From positions 223,501-287,500 of the forward strand of contig JAXRKP010000388.1 in the NCBI GenBank assembly GCA_037039925.1: DNA of 64,000 bases. Direction: 5' to 3'. Every line of letters begins with the position of its first letter. The stretch's first letter is position 1. A program made the translations under genes and the position numbers. Origin of the DNA: Doris montereyensis. Taxonomy: Eukaryota > Mollusca > Gastropoda > Nudibranchia > Dorididae. Shown here one piece after another: positions 32,001 to 64,000 of the stretch. Under the pieces are notes generated by a model, which was not told where the DNA came from, searched no databases, and was given only the letters and a program-made list of their open reading frames with translations.

Positions 32001-34653
32001 TCACCAGGGTGGCGAAGTTGAACATGGCCGTGGTGAAAGTGAAAATATCCATGGTGTCAAATTGGAGTAACACTATTTGAAATTATTTCCTATGCAAAAA
32101 CCATCTGTTTAAAAGATCTAAAAATCAAGGGGTTGATATCACAGATGTTTAAAATTATAAGTGCTAAAAATACAGATGAGGGGTATAGTAATTCCAGTAG
32201 AATATATATCAAAAGATGAATCTAGAAATGCGAGAGCAAAACACAACACAGCTGCCTTCTCAGCACAACACATAAACCAATATACAGTAGTGGCGGTCTA
32301 AGAACACATCCCTTGGGAGATAAAAAAACCAATCGTGTTGGTAGACAGACTGGTAGTAAAAGGACGATGGACGTTAACGCACAAAGAAAGGCTGTGACAA
32401 TATCATGGCTGTGAACATAATGAAATCTAACTCTTACGCAACCTGTCAATCATGCATTTCCTTACGTTTAACAAAGGACAGGTCAGCCTTGCAGGGAGTG
32501 GAGGGGGGACTTTAAACTGACAACGGTCATGGAGCAAATAAATTAAAGTTTCCTCACTCATCAACACCACATTGGTCGTATACACAACTGTTATTTGATT
32601 GGCAACGATTGACCTCAATTATTTTCATACAGTATGTAATCAAAGCCGATTTAGAGCTTTGTGCATCGTGATGCCACACTGTCTAGGTGGTATAGTAAGA
32701 TTCACGGTTAACAACCTGTGTTAGATGTTGATCACTGTAAGCTTGGCCCAAGTGGATGAAGTAGGCACCTTGCTGTCTGATAGGTAGAGAGGTCACTATC
32801 AGCACTTATCTACTTCAGCTGAGAGACGTGTTTTAATCATTTACACATCTGGTTTAATTGAAATGCCCTTTAATTTGAAATCTATGAAAAACTACGTTGA
32901 CAAGATAGGCGACTTTTCAAAATCATGTTGTTAGCTGATCCAGTCGAAAAACTTGTTTCTTGAGATAGCAGGCTGGTAGGTAGACTGTAATTTTAGTGTT
33001 AAGCGACATGTTCTGTGACCGATACTACTGTTAGGTGACATGTTCTGTGACCGATACTACTGTGCTAATAATATATTATAAATAGACTATCCTGTTTGAA
33101 AAAATAAAGAAACAGATTTGGAAAAATTGTTTTATGGATAATGAAATAAAATGAAACAAACAAGCCTACAAAAGGCTTGGATGCATATAGACTCACCTGT
33201 AAAAACAAAATATTGTTTGGAAAAGCATTTGAAGAGCCTGTAAGAGGATGTGCCTCGAGAGGACCACGAGTCATTTCAAGTACAGAAGGATATTTAGATG
33301 AATCTTTACGGCGCTGACTTAACATATGGCGCATATTCTGACGTGCCGCTCTAATGAGTTTCCCATCAATATCCATACCCAGGACTTTGCGAGGGTGGAA
33401 ATGTTCTGCAATGGCAAGAGTAACATGACCGACATTGCAGCCTATGTCAAGAACATCTTTGTTTTCAAACAAATGAGGATTGAAATATCTTAAGCGAGGA
33501 TCAAGTTCATGGTCACGATTGCGATATCCATAGTAACGATTGTAATTGCCTTGAGTAAACATGGGCTTTTCAGGAAATTTTTAGGTTCATTAAGATATGG
33601 TCTGCTTCCTTTAGCTCCACTTAGTTGTCTCTTTAATTTTCTGTCTGGGCTCATACTTAATGACCTAGATCGAGATCTATTGACAGCAGCACCTTGCTTC
33701 TGAGGAGTGCACTGATCAGCTTTCGGCTTTGGTGCTGGGTCTGGTGGAGTTGGCAGGGAGGTACTTCTACTTTCTTAGTTCCTGAATTATTTGATGCATT
33801 TAAATCTGCCACTGATTTGACATGAGCAACCACAGGTTTAGTGTCTTTTACTTGATTAACATTGTCTTTATTCTTTTTCGATCGATGTCTCTTTTTCTTG
33901 TTGATTTTAATAACATGTCTATGTAACCTTGGTCATGTCTTCCTTCAAGATTAAGGGGATCTTCAATGTTTGGTGGAACTTTAACATAAACTATCTTGCG
34001 AAAATCAGGAGTTGGCAACGGAGAATTTTCTGGAGTCTTTAAATTCAGAAGTCTGCCCTCTTCACTATGAGCAAGACCATTCAAATTAAGGGGATCTGTG
34101 GCATCCCCACCAAAAGAACCCCAGTTGGGCATGTGACCCTTTTTTGGTCTATCAACTGAGAGTAATCTCTTTCGTTTTGTGCAGAACATCTTTGTCTCGT
34201 CTCCCAAATTTGCACTCATGGACATCCTTCGCTTACGAATTTTGGGTTGATCTGGAATTCCTTCAATTTTCAAATTTTTTCAAGAATGAAATGTTTTCTG
34301 GTTAGCTCTCTCAGCTCACGAGCAGATGTTTTGGAAACAGAACCAGGGTACATCGTTTTGCCTTGAGAACTTTTCACAGATAACTTTCTTTTCCTTCTGT
34401 TTTCCAAAGATTTCACAGAAGCAGGTTCTGACTCATACCCTAGCTCTTCCTCTGTAGCTGAATCTGTTTTAACGTTTGAAGTGCCTGGTTTATCGAGATG
34501 ATCGTTTGTGGTATTTACTTGCGCCATGATTCGAGGATTTACTGAGTTTACACAACTATTGTTACTGTTTGTATCTGTTTTAGATCTCTGATTCTTATCT
34601 TGATCCTGTCCTGACTCGGGGCCAGAATCTAATTTATTCACCTCAGTGTCCAT
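25178..34653 (-). CDS. MEPCE: MEPCE/Bin3: 7SK snRNA 5' methylphosphate capping enzyme
   Basis: Four coding exons on the minus strand: 34653-33197, 29926-29709, 28810-28689 and 26023-25178. N-terminal landmarks are the paired DPLNL motifs ([10 protein letters not shown] and IEDPLNLEG) around SPLPTPDF, as in vertebrate MEPCE. The catalytic part has [16 protein letters not shown] motif [67 protein letters not shown] and a terminal RRPLILFTK. Family knowledge: the enzyme monomethylates the 5' gamma-phosphate of 7SK RNA and stabilises the P-TEFb-regulating 7SK snRNP in the nucleus. Six frame breaks, all of the kind one missing base would cause, interrupt the assembled frame, but no stop is created by substitution. 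The start is the ATG at 34653 ([11 protein letters not shown]) with G at -3 and +4. Expected length is about 880 residues, versus about 690 in human, because of a long C-terminal tail. Confidence 0.95.
26024..28688. other. MEPCE intron 3
   Basis: AT-rich. At 27110-27290 it has a segment with 'atgacggccgcttccatggc', similar to fragments at 40610-40670 and 57255-57300, probably a dispersed DNA element. No other gene was found. Confidence 0.4.
28689..28810 (-). CDS. MEPCE: MEPCE coding exon 3
   Basis: 122 bases, too short to stand out as an open frame. Acceptor tgattatag, donor AAAAAG|gtttgt. It encodes [20 protein letters not shown] and then [20 protein letters not shown]. It aligns without gaps to the YKNYYRIQLKPEQF region of human MEPCE and ends in phase 2. 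Confidence 0.93.
29330..29480 (+). repeat. Dispersed family C element in MEPCE intron 2
   Basis: tccacaatatgttgtaatct, 'gaaatgaaagagtgaaaaga' and a gcccgccaaccaccc end, as in the 18.3 and 21.7 kb copies. Confidence 0.6.
29709..29926 (-). CDS. MEPCE: MEPCE coding exon 2: methyltransferase core
   Basis: 218 bases; acceptor aatctacag, donor GCA|gtatgt. It encodes [54 protein letters not shown] and [17 protein letters not shown], with no break. These are the most conserved Bin3-domain blocks. It starts in phase 1 and ends in phase 0. Confidence 0.95.
30150..31620 (-). mobile_element. CR1-like non-LTR retrotransposon remnant (reverse transcriptase)
   Basis: Minus-strand fragments in several frames. 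They read a connector with [20 protein letters not shown], then [48 protein letters not shown] and [13 protein letters not shown] (30489-30500) is the polymerase catalytic motif. Motif order and wording fit the CR1/Jockey-type RT. It is broken by stops and frameshifts and lies in MEPCE intron 1 in the same orientation as the gene. Confidence 0.8.
31621..33000. other. Remainder of MEPCE intron 1
   Basis: The part at 31650-31950 may be more of the CR1-like element. The rest is unassigned. Minus-strand frames at 32222-32618 show no known domain. Confidence 0.35.
33001..33063. repeat. Tandem pair, 31-32 bp
   Basis: gacatgttctgtgaccgata then ctactgttag occurs twice in a row, about 130 bases downstream of the exon 1 donor. 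Confidence 0.8.
33197..34653 (-). CDS. MEPCE: MEPCE coding exon 1: disordered N-terminus and SAM motif I
   Basis: A large exon of about 486 codons with donor CAG|gtgagt. Order: acidic/polar start, [48 protein letters not shown], the two DPLNL motifs, a [11 protein letters not shown] basic block, [16 protein letters not shown], the [18 protein letters not shown] basic/SR stretch, then the methyltransferase start through FPNNILF. The frame changes at homopolymers near 34275-34280, 33905-33908, 33771-33773, 33575-33577 and 33201-33205. Each is repaired by adding a single base, and the last repair also restores a TGNYV junction with the next exon. Confidence 0.93.
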
Positions 34654-35534
34654 TTCTAACAGTAACTGACGAAGAACAATTTGCAAAATTTCTTAATTTG
34701 AGCTTCACTGACATACGAAGTCCTTACGTTGCACTTAAAACCAGTGGGGTCATATTCAACTTCAACTCAGAATACTCAGATGGACAGAACGTGGAATGAA
34801 CGACACAGGAGAAGAAGTAAACATTGAGCGCCCCTAGCGTGACAGTACAACACGAGAGTAAGGATGTAAACAATGTTATTTCGTTATGTCACAACGATCA
34901 TGACTTAAAGCGAATCAAACATGTCTTCGAATTCACATTCCAATGTCTGTGCTGTAGAAAGTGAAGGGGCTCTCAAAAAGTCCGATATAGCCTGGATGAA
35001 TACTGCCACTGTGTCAAGTCAAGCCTGAGCCAAGGGTTGTGGCACCAACTTTCCTTCTGTCGATTACAAAATGTAGAACGCATGCGCATGAATAAGAACT
35101 GTGGGATAGAGATGTTTCCGGAAAGAAAGTATCGTCTGCTAGATTTGTTTGGCACGCCTCATTGATAGAAATTCCAGGTTTAGTATGATCCTCCAGATTC
35201 CCTAAGCTGATTTAGATGAAGCTCAAGATATCTTGAATAAATAAAATATGAGCGTATACCTACATGAAATAATATTTTGTTTATAAAGTAAACTTAAATT
35301 TTGTGTCTTACTTCTAAATCTAGATCTATAGAATCTAGATTTAGATCAAGATCTTTAGGCCATATTTATAGGCCTTTATTGATTCTAATTAAAGAAATCG
35401 ACACCTCCCGTCTGTGTCTTTCCACAATAAAACAGTAACAAACTCTTTTATTTTATTTTATTAAAACGATAGATTCTAGCTTTAGATTAAGCTAGGCCCT
35501 AAAGGTTGCATGGAGAATCTCATCTTGATTGACA
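34654..35534. promoter_or_regulatory. Divergent MEPCE/ZCWPW1 promoter region with NRF1-like site
   Basis: This 0.9 kb gap separates the MEPCE ATG (minus strand) from the ZCWPW1 ATG (plus strand). At 35080-35089 it contains CGCATGCGCA, matching 10 of 12 positions of the palindromic NRF1 consensus, a factor often found at bidirectional housekeeping promoters. No TATA box is evident. A bidirectional promoter is inferred from geometry. Confidence 0.6.
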
Positions 35535-62913
<27,379 letters not shown>

Positions 62914-62929
<16 letters not shown>

Positions 62930-63130
62930 GTAAGTACAGCATTTGTCAATGTCTTTGAAGGTAAGTACAACACTTGTCAGTGTCTTTGAAGGTAAGTTCA
63001 GCACTTGTCAATGTCTTTGAAGGTAAGTACAGCACTTGTCAATGTCTTTGAAGGTAAGTACAGCCTTTTCAATGTCTTTGAAGGCAAGTACAGCACTTGT
63101 CAATGTCTTTGAAGGTAAGTACAGCACTCG
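62914..63130. repeat. 31-bp minisatellite made from the ZCWPW1 exon 12 donor
   Basis: Seven units of tcaatgtctttgaag|gtaag followed by tacagcacttg. The first is the real exon end and donor at 62930. Six of the seven keep gtaagt and one has gcaagt. Confidence 0.95.
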
Positions 63131-63780
63131 TTTTATTTTCTTACGGAATGAGCTAATCTTGGTATAACTTTATAACTAGAAGTCTCTTCTTTGTGTGTGT
63201 GTGTGTCAAGAGGATGCAATTTGGATATAAGTAAATTGTATTATTGTCCAAGGGAGGAAGAGTCTGTGTTCAGTTAGCTAAACTCACTGTCAGGATATGA
63301 AATGTAGAAACACTCAAGACATGAACAAATGCTCCATTTGCTATTGTCATCTGTATTTTGATATTCCTCTCCTCAATGAGGCTTTCAAGTTCTTTGATAG
63401 ATTATAGTATGCAGACAAAATGTTTTTCAGCTTGAAACATTTTTGAAATGTTTTTTGATCAACTTCAATTTCCAACATATTCATTATTCATGTCTTAATT
63501 TTATTGTCAGTATTATCGGTCCTATCAAGACATTAATATTTTCGAAACTTCCCTTGAGGGATCATGTAAATGGTAATAGAATATAAGCAATGTACGTATT
63601 CCAACTTCATTGATAAAATTCTCAATTGTCTTGAGATTGATTTCAGGTAACAACTTATGCTGGTAATATGTTATGAATATCAAAGACAATCACAGCATTA
63701 TGAAAGTTTGTAAATGAGTACTGCTTGGCCAACAGGATAACGGTTTGATTGAAATGCTAACTTCTAACTTTTTTATCAAA
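63131..63780. other. ZCWPW1 intron 12, nothing recognised
   Basis: A short (GT)n at 63192-63208, otherwise AT-rich. No exon resembling the ZCWPW1 C-terminus. Confidence 0.4.
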
Positions 63781-63784
63781 TTTA

Positions 63785-63815
63785 TAAAGAAAGAGGAGGA
63801 GAGAGGGAGCGAGAG

Positions 63816-63899
<84 letters not shown>

Positions 63900-64000
63900 G
63901 GGAGGGAGGGAGGGAGAGAGAGAAAGAGAGAGAGAGAGAAAGAGGGAGGGAGAGAGAGAGAGAGAGAGGGAGGGAGGGAGGGAGCGCGCGCGCGAGAGAG
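63785..64000. repeat. (GA)n tract at the window end
   Basis: Purine dinucleotides with GGGA blocks, ending in GCGCGCGCG. It runs off the window. Confidence 0.95.

Noticed and set aside
25178..34653. MEPCE as a processed pseudogene
   Set aside because: Introns with proper splice sites are present and all breaks are one-base deficits that repair cleanly.
34920..35032. Alternative first exon for ZCWPW1 (ATG at 34920, MSSNSHSNVCAVESEGAL)
   Set aside because: No convincing donor before its stop, whereas the exon at 35535 has an ideal start context and joins in phase.

Overview
AT-rich animal nuclear DNA: intron-split genes with GT/AG splice sites, tRNA-derived SINEs, non-LTR retrotransposons, a TTAA-flanked MITE, long (GA)n and (ATT)n tracts and many minisatellites. 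The protein families are broadly metazoan. The SINE and LINE types suggest an invertebrate, probably a lophotrochozoan such as a mollusc, but this is a low-confidence guess.

Three protein genes can be rebuilt exon by exon. (1) Plus strand, about 583-9562: the C-terminal half of an MFSD8/CLN7-like major-facilitator transporter, cut off on the left by the window edge. (2) Minus strand, 34653 down to about 25178: MEPCE (Bin3 family), the 7SK snRNA methylphosphate capping enzyme, in four coding exons. (3) Plus strand, from 35535 past 62929: ZCWPW1, a dual histone-mark reader with CW zinc finger and PWWP domains, cut off on the right by the window edge. MEPCE and ZCWPW1 are divergent, with start codons 0.9 kb apart. 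The human orthologs are, to my knowledge, also head-to-head neighbours, so this looks like conserved microsynteny around a bidirectional promoter. A near-consensus NRF1-type site lies in the gap.

The 15 kb between MFSD8-like and MEPCE (9.6-24.7 kb) holds minisatellites, SINEs and simple repeats, with no gene I can recognise. MEPCE intron 1 carries a CR1-like LINE remnant. ZCWPW1 introns carry two larger copies and one fragment of a second LINE family, SINEs, a duplicated DNA element, and a duplicated intron segment later split by insertions.

The most unusual pattern is that three separate minisatellites are built from exon-intron junctions. A 30-bp array copies the 5' splice site of an MFSD8-like exon, a 50-bp array copies the 3' splice site of another exon of that gene, and a 31-bp array copies the 5' splice site of a ZCWPW1 exon. 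Many units keep a usable splice-site core, so real exons sit beside tandem decoy sites. Other notable points are a triplicated symmetric exon in ZCWPW1, a long Ser/Gly/acidic C-terminal extension of MEPCE, and six MEPCE frame breaks that all look like one missing base, which points to assembly undercalls rather than gene death.
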